Positions 26,266 through 35,802 of a stretch of DNA of 64,000 nt are shown here, piece after piece. Position 1 is the first letter of the stretch. Each line of letters opens with the position of its first letter. Origin of the DNA: Microbacterium galbinum (GTDB lineage: Bacteria > Actinomycetota > Actinomycetes > Actinomycetales > Microbacteriaceae); the NCBI RefSeq assembly GCF_023091225.1, contig NZ_JAHWXM010000001.1:2439913-2503912 (forward strand). The letters are read 5' to 3'. The position numbers and the translations under genes were made by a program. The notes under the pieces were generated by a model. The model made no database searches. It was not told the DNA's origin and saw only the letters and a program-made list of their open reading frames with translations.

Positions 26266-27453
26266 TCAGCGGGCGCCGAGCAGGTGCTCGGTGGCGAGCT
26301 GCTGCAGACGCACGAAGCCGAATCCCTTGCCGCCGAGGTACGCGTTCGCGTCGAAGTCCTCGTAGGCCGCGCGGTCGGCGAGCAGGTCGTCGTAGCTCTC
26401 GCCCTCGTTCAGGGTGGGCGTCGAGAGCTCGGCGACCTTCGCGGCGGCGAGTGCCTCCTGCACCTCGGGGTCGGCACGGAAGGCCGCGGCGCGCTCCTTG
26501 AGCAGCAGGTAGGTACGCATGTTGGCGGCGGCGCTGTCCCAGACCCCGGTCTCGTCCTCGGTGCGCGACGGCTTGTAGTCGAAGTGGCGGGGGCCGTCGT
26601 AGGCCGGAACCCCGCCGGGGCCGCCGTTCTCGAGCAGATCGACGAGCGAGAACGCGTTGTGCAGGTCGCCGTGACCGAACACGAGGTCCTGGTCGTACTT
26701 GATGCCGCGCTGACCGTTGAGGTCGATGTGGAAGAGCTTGCCGTGGTACAGCGCCTGGGCGATGCCGGCGGTGAAGTTGAGGCCCGCCATCTGCTCGTGC
26801 CCGACCTCGGGGTTGACGCCCACGAGCTCGGGGCGCTCGAGGGAGTCGATGAACGCGATCGCGTGGCCGAGCGTCGGCAGCAGGATGTCGCCGCGGGGCT
26901 CGTTGGGCTTGGGCTCGATCGCGAAGCGGATGTCGTAGCCCTTGTCGGTGACGTAGTCGCCGAGCAGGTTGACGGCCTCGCGATAACGCTCGAGAGCCGC
27001 GCGCACGTCCTTCGCCGAGTCGTACTCGGCGCCCTCGCGGCCACCCCACATCACGAAGGTCTTGGCTCCGAGCTCGGCGGCGAGATCGAGGTTGCGCAGC
27101 ACCTTGCGCAGCGCGAAGCGGCGCACCTGGCGGTCGTTCGAGGTGAAGCCGCCGTCCTTGAAGACGGGAGCGCTGAAGAGGTTGGTGGTCACCATCGGCA
27201 CCACGACACCCGTGTCGGCGAGCGCACCCTTCAGGCGGTCGATCTGGGTCTGGCGCTCGGCATCCGTCGATCCGAAGGCGAACAGGTCGTCGTCGTGGAA
27301 GGTGAGGCCGTAGGCGCCGAGCTCCGACAGCTTCTCGACGGCGTGCACGACGTCGAGCGCCGGGCGGGTGGGGCCGCCGAACGGGTCGGTGCCGTTGTAG
27401 CCGATGGTCCAGAGTCCGAACGAGAACTTGTCGGCGCGGGTGGGGGTGGGCAT
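26266..27453 (-). CDS. xylA: Xylose isomerase
   Basis: 395 residues, class I length for actinobacteria. [13 protein letters not shown] carries the catalytic His/Asp pair; [26 protein letters not shown] and [16 protein letters not shown] hold metal ligands; [17 protein letters not shown] and [12 protein letters not shown] complete the site. It converts D-xylose to D-xylulose and needs Mg2+ or Mn2+. First gene of xylAB, divergent from a ROK regulator with a palindrome in between. Confidence 0.97.
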   Translation of the reverse strand: MPTPTRADKFSFGLWTIGYNGTDPFGGPTRPALDVVHAVEKLSELGAYGLTFHDDDLFAFGSTDAERQTQIDRLKGALADTGVVVPMVTTNLFSAPVFKDGGFTSNDRQVRRFALRKVLRNLDLAAELGAKTFVMWGGREGAEYDSAKDVRAALERYREAVNLLGDYVTDKGYDIRFAIEPKPNEPRGDILLPTLGHAIAFIDSLERPELVGVNPEVGHEQMAGLNFTAGIAQALYHGKLFHIDLNGQRGIKYDQDLVFGHGDLHNAFSLVDLLENGGPGGVPAYDGPRHFDYKPSRTEDETGVWDSAAANMRTYLLLKERAAAFRADPEVQEALAAAKVAELSTPTLNEGESYDDLLADRAAYEDFDANAYLGGKGFGFVRLQQLATEHLLGAR

Positions 27454-27516
27454 GATCGCTCCTCTGCGAGTGCTGCGGTGGTCTGCGGGGCCGGGGCGGA
27501 TGCCGCGGCGCAATAA

Positions 27517-27531
27517 GTTGTGATTCACAAC
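27517..27531. promoter_or_regulatory. ROK/XylR operator candidate between xylA and the ROK gene
   Basis: Gttgtgattcacaac is an inverted repeat with perfect 7-base arms around a central T, flanked by A/T-rich bases in a GC-rich context. It lies 64 bases before xylA and 43 before the regulator. Confidence 0.82.
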
Positions 27532-27573
27532 ATAACCGATGACGGGCCGCATCCGCACCCCTAAAGTGGGAAC

Positions 27574-28746
27574 GTGCCCCGTGACCTGACCACCCCGCGC
27601 TCCCGCGAAGCGAACCTCGCGCGGATCCTGTCGATCGTCCATCACGACGGCGCCCAGTCGCGATCGGCCCTCACCGAGGCCACCGGGCTCAACCGCTCCA
27701 CGATCGCCGCCCTCGTCTTCGAACTCGCCGCCGCGGGACTCGTCGACGAGCGCCCGCCGGAATCCTCGTCGCGCGCCGGCCGCCCCTCGCCGGTGGTCGC
27801 GCCCTCGGCATCCGTCGTCGCGATCAGCGTGCACCCCGAGGTCGACGCGGTCGAGATCGCCGCCGTCGCCCTCGACCGCCGCATCGTCGTGCGCGAGCGC
27901 ATCGTCAACACGGCCACCCCGACCGTCGCCGAGGTCGCCGCGCTCGTCGCCACCCGGTTGGCGCACTGGCAGACGGATGCTCTGCTGCACAGCACCGTGA
28001 TCGGCATCGGCGTCGCCGTGCCCGGGCTCGTGCGCACCGCCGACGGCGTCGTGCGCAACGCCCCGCACCTCGCCTGGACCGATGAACCTCTCGCCGCGCG
28101 GATCGAGGAGCTCACCGGCATCCGCACCGCCGTCGACAACGATGCGACCCTCGGGGCGCTCGCCGAGCACCTCTTCGGCGCCGGCCGCGACATCGACGAA
28201 CTCGTCTACCTCAACGGCGGCGCCTCGGGCATCGGCGGCGGGCTCGTGATCCACGGACGGGCCGCGACCGGGGCGAACGGCTACGCGGGGGAGTTCGGTC
28301 ACAACCGCCCTCGCATCGACGATGACGCCGACCGACGCACGTCAGACGGGGTGCTCGAAGAAGAGGTGAACCGGCGGCATCTGCTGGCGCTCCTCGGCCT
28401 CGACGATGCCGACGACGCCGCGCTCGCCGCAGCGCTCGACGAGGCAGCCCTCCCCGCTGCCGAGGCCGAGGTCGCTCGGCAGGCCCGGGTGCTCGGCAGC
28501 GCTCTCGCCAACGCGGTGAACGTGCTGAACCCCGCAGTCGTCGTGCTGGGCGGATTCCTCGCGCTGCTCGACGACGCCGAGCACGACACCCTCGCGGCCG
28601 AGGTCTCGCGACTCGCGATGAGCGAGAGCGCCGAGGTCGTCGAGCTGCGCACCGCGGCCCTCGGCTCGGACCGGCTGCTCGTCGGCGCGGCCGAACTCGC
28701 GTTCCGCCCGCTGTGGACCGACCCCCTCGCCGTCGTCGCGGGGTAG
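27574..28746 (+). CDS. ROK-family transcriptional regulator, XylR type
   Basis: 390 residues, GTG start. The N-terminal winged helix is [31 protein letters not shown]. The ROK sugar-kinase fold follows, with [26 protein letters not shown] and [11 protein letters not shown]. The zinc-binding CxCGxxGC segment that normally follows the GEFGHN motif is replaced by a Cys-free stretch ([15 protein letters not shown]). It is divergent from xylAB and probably represses it, with xylose as inducer. Confidence 0.9.
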   Translation: MPRDLTTPRSREANLARILSIVHHDGAQSRSALTEATGLNRSTIAALVFELAAAGLVDERPPESSSRAGRPSPVVAPSASVVAISVHPEVDAVEIAAVALDRRIVVRERIVNTATPTVAEVAALVATRLAHWQTDALLHSTVIGIGVAVPGLVRTADGVVRNAPHLAWTDEPLAARIEELTGIRTAVDNDATLGALAEHLFGAGRDIDELVYLNGGASGIGGGLVIHGRAATGANGYAGEFGHNRPRIDDDADRRTSDGVLEEEVNRRHLLALLGLDDADDAALAAALDEAALPAAEAEVARQARVLGSALANAVNVLNPAVVVLGGFLALLDDAEHDTLAAEVSRLAMSESAEVVELRTAALGSDRLLVGAAELAFRPLWTDPLAVVAG

Positions 28747-28781
28747 TCGGGCCGGAGTCATGCCCGAAGCCGCGCGTACCC

Positions 28782-28855
28782 AACTCAGGACAAACTGCGG
28801 ATTCGGGCCCCAAACCGGGGCTTTCGGATGCGTTTCGCCCCGAGTGTCCTGAGTT
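28782..28855. repeat. Inverted repeat aactcaggaca / tgtcctgagtt
   Basis: Two perfect 11-base arms at 28782-28792 and 28845-28855 enclose a 52-base loop that itself holds ccccaaaccgggg. It fills the gap between the ROK gene and the next LacI gene and could act as a terminator. Confidence 0.75.
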
Positions 28856-28890
28856 AGGGACGGGATGCCGCGCCGCCTAGACTCCTCGAC

Positions 28891-29889
28891 GTGGTGGACA
28901 ACAATGGGCGGCCGGTCGGAGTGCGCGATGTCGCCGCGCTCGCCGGAGTGTCTCGGCAGACAGTCTCGCGGGTGCTGAACGAGCATCCGGATGTCGCCGA
29001 CGCCACGCGCGAGCGGGTCGAGAAGGCGATGGGCGAGCTCGGCTATCGCATGAACAACGCCGCCCGCGCCCTGGGCACGCGCCGGTCGCGCACGCTCGGG
29101 ATCCTCGCCTCCGACGCCTTGCAGTTCGGTCCCTCGCGCAGCATCGCGGCGATCGAGGCATCCGCCCGCGCCGCCGGGTACTGGGTGAGCGCGGCCTTCG
29201 CGGATGCCGATGACGCGGCATCGGTGTCGGCCGCGGTCGATCACCTCGTCGCCCAGGGGGTCGAGGGAATCCTCGTCGTCGCCCCGCACGCCCGCACGTT
29301 GCGGATGCTCGACACCGTCTCGGTCGGCGTTCCGATCGTGACCCTGCACTCGGCCGGCCACGATGCGCGCGGGGTCGGCGTCGACCAGGTCGCCGGTGCG
29401 CGGTTGGCGGTGGGGGCGCTGGCGGATGCCGGGCACACTCGCATCGCCCACCTCGCCGGACCCGCCGACTGGCTCGAGGCGGAGTCCCGTGCCGAGGGCT
29501 TCGCGGCCGAGCTCGCGGCCCGGGGGCTGAAGCCCGTGCTCACCGTGGTCGGTGACTGGACCGCGCGCGCCGGATTCGAGGCGGCGCAGGCGCTGCGCGA
29601 CGCCGAAGCCACGGCGGTGTTCGCCGCGAACGACCAGATGGCGCTCGGGCTGATCGGCGCGCTGCACGCGGCAGGTGTCGCGGTGCCGGGGGAGATCAGC
29701 GTCGTCGGCTTCGACGATCTGCCGGAGGCGGCGTACGCCTGGCCGCGGTTGACGACGGTGCGGCAGGACTTCGACGAGCTCGCACGGCGGGCGGTCGCGG
29801 CGGTGATCGCCGGGGATGCCGCGGCATCCGCGGAGTCGATCGTGCCCGAACTCGTGGTGCGTGACTCGATCGCGGCCCCGTCGGTCTGA
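28891..29889 (+). CDS. LacI-family transcriptional regulator, probably of the arabinose operon
   Basis: 332 residues, GTG start. HTH: VGVRDVAALAGVSRQTVSRVLNEHPDVADATRERV; hinge MNNAARALGTRRSRTLGI; effector domain ending SVVGFDDLPEAAYAWPRLTTVRQDFDELARRAV. It lies directly upstream of araD-kinase-araA on the same strand, and an 18-bp palindrome precedes araD. Arabinose genes under LacI-type rather than AraC control are known in actinobacteria and Gram-positives (AraR in Bacillus is a GntR/LacI hybrid). Confidence 0.88.
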   Translation: MVDNNGRPVGVRDVAALAGVSRQTVSRVLNEHPDVADATRERVEKAMGELGYRMNNAARALGTRRSRTLGILASDALQFGPSRSIAAIEASARAAGYWVSAAFADADDAASVSAAVDHLVAQGVEGILVVAPHARTLRMLDTVSVGVPIVTLHSAGHDARGVGVDQVAGARLAVGALADAGHTRIAHLAGPADWLEAESRAEGFAAELAARGLKPVLTVVGDWTARAGFEAAQALRDAEATAVFAANDQMALGLIGALHAAGVAVPGEISVVGFDDLPEAAYAWPRLTTVRQDFDELARRAVAAVIAGDAAASAESIVPELVVRDSIAAPSV

Positions 29890-29918
29890 GGCGTTTCTCG
29901 GGGACCCGGCGCGCGTGG

Positions 29919-29989
29919 CGGGAGGAGATCACGCGCAATGCAGGAGCGGATGCCGCAAGCGGTCCTCCGTTGCGTGAGATCTCCTCCCG
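29919..29989. repeat. 'gggaggag' palindromic repeat
   Basis: Cgggaggagat at the left and atctcctcccg at the right are perfectly complementary, with further partial pairing (cgcaatgcagga / tcctccgttgcg) inside. Other members occur at 46022-46090, 60704-60772, 63384-63452 and 63721-63789. Confidence 0.85.
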
Positions 29990-30053
29990 AAGGTGCGGCC
30001 GCCCGGCCGCTTGACCCCGCCACCGACCCGGCCGTAGGCTTTCCGTGACACGA

Positions 30054-30071
30054 ACTGTGACCGGTCACAGT
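30054..30071. promoter_or_regulatory. LacI operator candidate of the ara operon
   Basis: Actgtgaccggtcacagt is an 18-bp perfect palindrome with the central CCGG typical of LacI-family sites. It ends 20 bases before the araD start. Confidence 0.88.
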
Positions 30072-30091
30072 CAAACACACGACGAGGTGCC

Positions 30092-30811
30092 ATGAGCGAC
30101 GACGCCCCCCGATACGCCCCCGACATCCAGGCGGCGATCGACCGCACCCGCGCCGATGTCGCCCGCCTGCACGGCGAACTCGTGCGCAACGGCCTGGTCG
30201 TCTGGACCGGTGGCAACGTCTCGGGCCGTGTGCCCGGAGCCGACCTGTTCGTGATCAAGCCCTCGGGCGTGAGCTACGACGATCTCGCGCCCGAGAACAT
30301 GATCCTCTGCGATCTCGACGGCACCGCGATCCCCGGCGCCCCCGGCAGCGAGCGGAGCCCGTCGAGCGACACCGCGGCGCACGCGTACGTCTACCGCCAC
30401 ATGCCCGAGGTCGGCGGGGTCGTGCACACGCACTCCACGTTCGCGGTCGCCTGGGCGGCGCGCGGTGAGGAGATCCCCTGCGTCATCACGGCGATGGCCG
30501 ATGAGTTCGGCGGACCGATCCCGGTCGGCCCGTTCGCGATCATCGGCGACGACTCGATCGGTCGCGGCATCGTCGAGACGCTCCGCGGTCACCGCAGCCG
30601 TGCGGTGCTGATGCAGAACCACGGGCCGTTCACGATCGGCGTCGACGCGAAGGATGCCGTGAAGGCCGCGGTCATGGTCGAAGACGTCGCCCGCACCGTG
30701 CACTACGCCCGCGAGGCCGGCCCGGTGATCCCCCTCCCGCAGGAGGCGATCGACCGCCTGTTCGACCGGTACCAGAACGTGTACGGCCAGAGTGCGGACG
30801 CCCGCCGATGA
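30092..30811 (+). CDS. araD: L-ribulose-5-phosphate 4-epimerase
   Basis: 239 residues, class II aldolase fold. [53 protein letters not shown] (zinc-binding His pair) and [12 protein letters not shown] match AraD. It converts L-ribulose 5-phosphate to D-xylulose 5-phosphate, the last arabinose step. Its stop overlaps the kinase start (ATGA). Confidence 0.93.
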   Translation: MSDDAPRYAPDIQAAIDRTRADVARLHGELVRNGLVVWTGGNVSGRVPGADLFVIKPSGVSYDDLAPENMILCDLDGTAIPGAPGSERSPSSDTAAHAYVYRHMPEVGGVVHTHSTFAVAWAARGEEIPCVITAMADEFGGPIPVGPFAIIGDDSIGRGIVETLRGHRSRAVLMQNHGPFTIGVDAKDAVKAAVMVEDVARTVHYAREAGPVIPLPQEAIDRLFDRYQNVYGQSADARR

Positions 30812-32436
30812 CCCTTCGTCGGAGCTCAGGGACCAGCGCCGAGATCATCGCGCGCAACCGCACCGCCCTCGGCATCGAGCTCGGATCGACCCGCATCAAG
30901 GCCTGCCTGATCGACGCCGACACCGCCGAGGTGCTGGCGACCGGGTCGCACACGTGGGAGAACAGCTTCGTCGACGGCCGCTGGACCTATCCGCTCGACG
31001 AGGCGTGGTCGGGGCTGCAGGAGGCGTACGCCGCACTGGTCGACGACGCGCAGGAGCGCCACGGCATCCGCCCCTCCTCGTTCGGGGCGATCGGTATATC
31101 GGCGATGATGCACGGCTATCTCGCCTTCGACGCCGACGGCACTCTCCTCGTGCCCTTCCGCACCTGGCGCAACACGAGCACGGGCGAGGCCTCGGCCGAG
31201 CTCACCGAGGTTCTGGGCGTGAACATCCCCCAGCGATGGTCGGTCGCGCACCTGCACCAGGCCTCACTCGACGGCGAATCCCACGTCGCCGACGTCGCGT
31301 CGATCACCACCCTCGCGGGCTACGTGCACGAGCGCTTGACCGGTCGTACCGTGCTCGGAGTGGGGGATGCCTCGGGCATGTTCCCGATCGATTCCGCCAC
31401 GATCGACTACGACGAGCGCCTGCTCCATGCCTACCGCGATCACACCGGTCGCGACCTGCGCCCGCTGCTCCCGGCCGTGCTCCCGGCGGGGGCGGATGCC
31501 GGCGCCCTCACCCCAGAGGGGGCCGCGCTCCTCGACCCGACCGGCGCGCTCCAGCCCGGTATTCCGCTCTGCCCGCCGGAGGGCGACGCGGGCACCGGCA
31601 TGGTGGCGACGAACTCGGTCGCCCCGCTCACCGGCAACATCAGCGCGGGCACGAGCATCTTCGCGATGGTGGTGCTCGAGAAGCCGCTGCCCACCGTGCA
31701 CGAAGAGCTCGACCTCGTCACGACGCCCGCCGGCGCGACGGTCGCGATGGTGCACTGCAACAACGGCGCGAGCGAGCTCGGCGCCTGGGCGGCGCTGTTC
31801 CACCGGTTCACGGTCGCGAGCGGGCAGTTCGTCGACGAGGATCAGGTCTTCGCCACCCTGTTCGCCGAGGCGCTGCAGGGCGATGCGGATGCCGGTGGCC
31901 TGCTCGCCTACAACCATCTCGCCGGCGAGCCGGTGGTCGGACTCGACCAGGGCCGCCCACTCTTCGTGCGCACCCCGGATGCCTCCTTCACCCTCGCGAA
32001 CGTGATGCGCGCGCAGATCTACGGCGTCTTCGGCACACTCGCCCTGGGCATGCGGATCCTCGCCGACGACGGCGTGCGGATCGAGCGGATGTTCGCCCAC
32101 GGCGGCCTGTTCCGCACGGCGGGTGTGGCCCAGCGCTTCCTCGCCGCGGCCCTCGACACCCCGGTCGACGTCGGCGATCTCGCCGCCGAGGGCGGAGCGT
32201 GGGGCATCGCGGTGCTCGCCGCGTACCTCGATCAGGCCGACCGACCGCTCGCCGCCTATCTCGACGAGGCCGTCTTCGCCGGGGCATCCGTCACCACCGC
32301 CGAACCCGACCCGACCGACGTCGCCGGGTTCGCCGCCTACCTCGACCGCTACCGCGCGGGCCTCGCCATCGAGGCCGCCGCCATCACCGCTCTGCCCACG
32401 CAGGAAAACAGCAAGAACCCGAAGGACGCCTCATGA
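30808..32436 (+). CDS. FGGY-family ribulokinase-like sugar kinase
   Basis: 542 residues. [14 protein letters not shown] is the phosphate-1 motif; [44 protein letters not shown] and [25 protein letters not shown] are FGGY features. Position between araD and araA makes it the L-ribulokinase of the pathway, although it belongs to the xylulokinase-like ATPase group common in actinobacteria, not the E. coli AraB type. The first residues after Met (TLRRSSGTS) are encoded by a stretch resembling the cccttcg...ctcaggga repeat, so the native start may be further in. Confidence 0.85.
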   Translation: MTLRRSSGTSAEIIARNRTALGIELGSTRIKACLIDADTAEVLATGSHTWENSFVDGRWTYPLDEAWSGLQEAYAALVDDAQERHGIRPSSFGAIGISAMMHGYLAFDADGTLLVPFRTWRNTSTGEASAELTEVLGVNIPQRWSVAHLHQASLDGESHVADVASITTLAGYVHERLTGRTVLGVGDASGMFPIDSATIDYDERLLHAYRDHTGRDLRPLLPAVLPAGADAGALTPEGAALLDPTGALQPGIPLCPPEGDAGTGMVATNSVAPLTGNISAGTSIFAMVVLEKPLPTVHEELDLVTTPAGATVAMVHCNNGASELGAWAALFHRFTVASGQFVDEDQVFATLFAEALQGDADAGGLLAYNHLAGEPVVGLDQGRPLFVRTPDASFTLANVMRAQIYGVFGTLALGMRILADDGVRIERMFAHGGLFRTAGVAQRFLAAALDTPVDVGDLAAEGGAWGIAVLAAYLDQADRPLAAYLDEAVFAGASVTTAEPDPTDVAGFAAYLDRYRAGLAIEAAAITALPTQENSKNPKDAS

Positions 32437-33956
32437 CCCGCACCCCGCTGACCACGTCGCTCGACGGCTACGATGTCTGGTTCCTCACCGGCAGCCAGCA
32501 CCTCTACGGCCCGGAGACCCTCGGCCAGGTCGCCGCGCAGTCGCAGGAGATCGCCGGCATCCTCGACGCGGCCGAAGACGTGCCGGTGCGCATCGTCTGG
32601 AAGCCCGTGCTCACCGACTCCGACGCGATCCGCCGCATCGCCCTCGAGGCGAATGCCGACGACCGCGTGATCGGCGTCGTCGCCTGGATGCACACGTTCA
32701 GCCCCGCGAAGATGTGGATCACCGGGCTCGACAGCCTGCGCAAGCCGCTCGCGCACCTGCACACCCAGCACAACGTGGCGCTGCCGTGGAGCGAGATCGA
32801 CTTCGACTTCATGAACCTCAACCAGGCCGCGCACGGCGACCGCGAGTTCGGGTACATCCAGACGCGCCTCGGCATCCCGCGCAAGACGATCGTCGGTCAC
32901 GCGAGCGACCCGCGCGTACGCGCCGAGCTCGCGACCTGGCAGCGCGCGGCGGCGGGCCTCGCGGCGGCGCGGTCGCTGAAGCTGGCCCGGTTCGGCGACA
33001 ACATGCGTTTCGTCGCGGTCACCGAGGGCGACAAGACCGAGGCCGAGCTGCGCTTCGGGGTGCAGGTCAACACCTGGGGCGTGAACGACCTGGCGGATGC
33101 CGTCGCCGCCGCCTCGGATGCCGAGATCGACGCCCTCGTCGCCGAGTACGAAGACCTCTACGCGGTGGCCCCCGAACTGCGTCGCGGGGGCGAGCGCCAC
33201 CAGTCCTTGCGCGACGGCGCGGCGATCGAGATCGGATTGCGCTCGTTCCTCGAGGAGGGTGGTTTCGGGGCGTTCACGACCTCGTTCGAAGACCTCGGTG
33301 CGCTGACGCAGCTGCCGGGTCTCGCGGTGCAGCGCCTGATGGCCGAGGGCTACGGCTTCGGCGCCGAGGGCGACTGGAAGACCGCGCTGCTCGTGCGCGT
33401 CGCAAACGTGATGGGTGCGGGTCTGCCCGGTGGCGCGAGCCTGATGGAGGACTACACCTACGACATGACCCCGGGCGAAGAGGTGATCCTCGGGGCGCAC
33501 ATGCTCGAGGTCTCGCCGTCGCTGTCGTCGCAGCAGCCGACGCTCGAGGTGCATCCGCTGGGGATCGGCGGCAAGGACGACCCGGTACGCCTCGTGTTCA
33601 CGGCTGACCCGGGCCCGGCGGTCGTGGTGGCGCTGTCCGACATGCGCGACCGGTTCCGTCTCACGGCCAACGTCGTGGAGAACGTCGAGCCGACTGCGGC
33701 GCTGCCGAAGCTCCCCGTGGGACGTGCGGTCTGGAAGCCGCAGCCCGATTTCCCGACCAGCGCCGCCGCCTGGCTCACCGCCGGAGCCGCGCACCACACC
33801 GTGATGTCGACGGCCGTGGGCATCGAGGCGTTCCGCGACTTCGCCGAGATGGCGGAGGTCGAACTGCTCGTGATCGACGACACGACCCGCCTGTCCGAGT
33901 TCCAGCAGCAGGTGCGCTGGAACCAGGCCTACCACCGCCTCGCCCAGGGCCTGTGA
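32433..33956 (+). CDS. araA: L-arabinose isomerase
   Basis: 507 residues, normal length. [15 protein letters not shown] is the diagnostic N-terminus; [36 protein letters not shown] (catalytic Glu), [22 protein letters not shown] and [14 protein letters not shown] follow. It converts L-arabinose to L-ribulose using a divalent metal. The start overlaps the kinase stop by four bases. Confidence 0.97.
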   Translation: MTRTPLTTSLDGYDVWFLTGSQHLYGPETLGQVAAQSQEIAGILDAAEDVPVRIVWKPVLTDSDAIRRIALEANADDRVIGVVAWMHTFSPAKMWITGLDSLRKPLAHLHTQHNVALPWSEIDFDFMNLNQAAHGDREFGYIQTRLGIPRKTIVGHASDPRVRAELATWQRAAAGLAAARSLKLARFGDNMRFVAVTEGDKTEAELRFGVQVNTWGVNDLADAVAAASDAEIDALVAEYEDLYAVAPELRRGGERHQSLRDGAAIEIGLRSFLEEGGFGAFTTSFEDLGALTQLPGLAVQRLMAEGYGFGAEGDWKTALLVRVANVMGAGLPGGASLMEDYTYDMTPGEEVILGAHMLEVSPSLSSQQPTLEVHPLGIGGKDDPVRLVFTADPGPAVVVALSDMRDRFRLTANVVENVEPTAALPKLPVGRAVWKPQPDFPTSAAAWLTAGAAHHTVMSTAVGIEAFRDFAEMAEVELLVIDDTTRLSEFQQQVRWNQAYHRLAQGL

Positions 33957-33983
33957 CCCGCCCGCACAAGTAACGTGGATCCA

Positions 33984-34904
33984 ATGACCACCACCCCGCG
34001 TTCCGGCCGCCAGTTCACGATCTTCTCCGACGGCTACGAGGCGACGATCGCGAGCGTCGGCGCCTCTCTGCGCGCGTTGACGTTCCAGGGTCGCGATCTG
34101 GTCGTTCCCTTCGACGCGGATGCCGTGCGCCCCGCCTACCGCGGAGCGACCCTCGCCCCGTGGCCGAACCGCGTCGTCGACGGCACATACTCGTTCGGCG
34201 GTGTCGACCACCAGCTCGCGCTCACCGAGCCCGCGCGCGGGCACGCCCTGCACGGGCTGCTCGCCTGGGCCGAGTGGGACGCGGTGGCGACGGCATCCGA
34301 TCGGGTGACGCTCGAGGCGACGATCCCCGCGCAGGACGGCTACCCGTTCCGCGTGACCGTACAGACCGAGTACGCGGTCGGCATCGACGGACTCACCCAG
34401 ACGGTGACCGCGACGAACGTCGACGACGTGCCCGCGCCGTGGGGCACGGGACCGCACCCGTACCTGTGGGCGGGCGACGGCGGGGTGGATGCCTGGACGC
34501 TGAGCCTGCCGGCATCCGAGGTGCTGCTCGTGACCGAGGATCGCCTGAGCCCGGTGCGCGTCGAAGCCGTCGAGCTGGTGCCCGAGTTCGACTTCCGTGA
34601 GGAGCGGCTGATCGGTGAGACGTTCATCGACCACGCGTTCACGTCTCTCGAGCGGCATCCGTCGGGCGTCGCCGCGGTGACGGTGCTCGCGACCGACGGC
34701 CACGGCGTCGCGATCACGTTCGACGAGCGCTGCCCGTGGGTGCAGGTGCACACGGCCGACACCCCGCTGCCCGAGACGAACCGGATCGGCCTCGCCGTCG
34801 AGCCGATGACGTGCCCTCCCGATGCCTTCAACTCGGGCGTCGACCTGGTGGTGCTCGAGCCCGGGCAGTCGCGCGCCGCGGCCTGGCGCATCTCCGCCAT
34901 CTGA
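33984..34904 (+). CDS. Aldose 1-epimerase family protein (galactose-mutarotase-like)
   Basis: 306 residues. LAPWPNRVVDGTYSFGGVDHQLALTEPARGHALHGLLAW carries the substrate Arg and catalytic His; GPHPYLWAG and the late NSGVDLVVLEPGQSRAAAWRI are family features. It interconverts sugar anomers. It lies 27 bases after araA, so it is likely part of the arabinose operon. The ATG at 33984 is preferred over a GTG three codons earlier. Confidence 0.88.
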   Translation: MTTTPRSGRQFTIFSDGYEATIASVGASLRALTFQGRDLVVPFDADAVRPAYRGATLAPWPNRVVDGTYSFGGVDHQLALTEPARGHALHGLLAWAEWDAVATASDRVTLEATIPAQDGYPFRVTVQTEYAVGIDGLTQTVTATNVDDVPAPWGTGPHPYLWAGDGGVDAWTLSLPASEVLLVTEDRLSPVRVEAVELVPEFDFREERLIGETFIDHAFTSLERHPSGVAAVTVLATDGHGVAITFDERCPWVQVHTADTPLPETNRIGLAVEPMTCPPDAFNSGVDLVVLEPGQSRAAAWRISAI

Positions 34905-35013
34905 TCTCGTGTCCGATGTCGGCGATTGATTCCGATGCCGATCTCGTCTTGATGATGGCGACCGATCTGGGAGCCTCGGGCTGGCGCCCGGTAGCAGACG
35001 AGGGAGCAAAGTC

Positions 35014-35628
35014 GTGGCAGCGTTCGATCCGGAGTTCAATCGTCGGCCCGAAACCTATGTGCGGCAGCGATCCTGGCCGCGGACGGTGATCTTCCTCGTC
35101 CTCGCGATCCTGGCGGCAGCGATTCTCGTGTACGTGCTCGTGAACTTCGCCGACCTGCGCGAGGATGCCGCGCAGCAGACGGGCTCTACCAGACGCACCG
35201 TCGGTCGCCGGTTGGGAACGCTGGTGGCACCGCTCTTCCTCGCTTTGGTCGTCATCGCGCTTCTCATCGCAGCGGCCCGCTGGGGGCGGGTGTGGAAGCT
35301 CGTCCGGTCCGGCAATCCTCTTCGTAGGCGTCACTACAGTTCGGCCGCGGGAGGGCGTGCTGTCTACGACTCGCTGTTGCGCGCATTCCAGACACATGAT
35401 CCCGCCTTCTTCACTCCTCTCCCCCCGCAGCCATCCCACACGAACGTGGAGATCGAGTTCTGGACGTCGAAGGAAGACCGGCTCGGCCTGGCGACGCTCG
35501 TGCTCTACGAAGGGAAGAACAACAAGGAACGCACGTTCTCCGAACCCGTCGTCTTCGAGGGCGCGGACTACGACGCGCTGGAAGCCGCGCTCAAGCGAGG
35601 CTTGACGGAAGCATCTGCTCCGCGCTGA
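35014..35628 (+). CDS. Two-helix membrane protein of unknown function
   Basis: 204 residues, GTG start. Transmembrane helices near 24-44 (VIFLVLAILAAAILVYVLV) and 70-90 (LVAPLFLALVVIALLIAAARW); the C-terminal 110 residues are soluble. No family recognised. Codon use is slightly less GC-biased than its neighbours. Confidence 0.6.
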   Translation: MAAFDPEFNRRPETYVRQRSWPRTVIFLVLAILAAAILVYVLVNFADLREDAAQQTGSTRRTVGRRLGTLVAPLFLALVVIALLIAAARWGRVWKLVRSGNPLRRRHYSSAAGGRAVYDSLLRAFQTHDPAFFTPLPPQPSHTNVEIEFWTSKEDRLGLATLVLYEGKNNKERTFSEPVVFEGADYDALEAALKRGLTEASAPR

Positions 35629-35802
35629 AAAGGCGGCGGACAGGGACGACCGGTCCGTCGATCTTGACCTCACCCGGGATCATTTCGTCCCCGTGAAAAC
35701 CCAATCTCACACTCTTCGTCGGTCGGCCGGTGTATCGTAGCGGCTCGGCGGCAGCACACCCGAACGTGCTCCGCGATCGCCTGCGACTCGATGAGGATTG
35801 TG

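Noticed and set aside
24971..27049. xylB extended to 692 residues, and xylA extended beyond 27453
   Set aside because: The extensions read the neighbouring gene out of frame or the promoter region; family starts are clear at 26257 and 27453.
32349..35039. An 896-residue open frame on the minus strand
   Set aside because: Antisense to araA and the epimerase, both certain genes.
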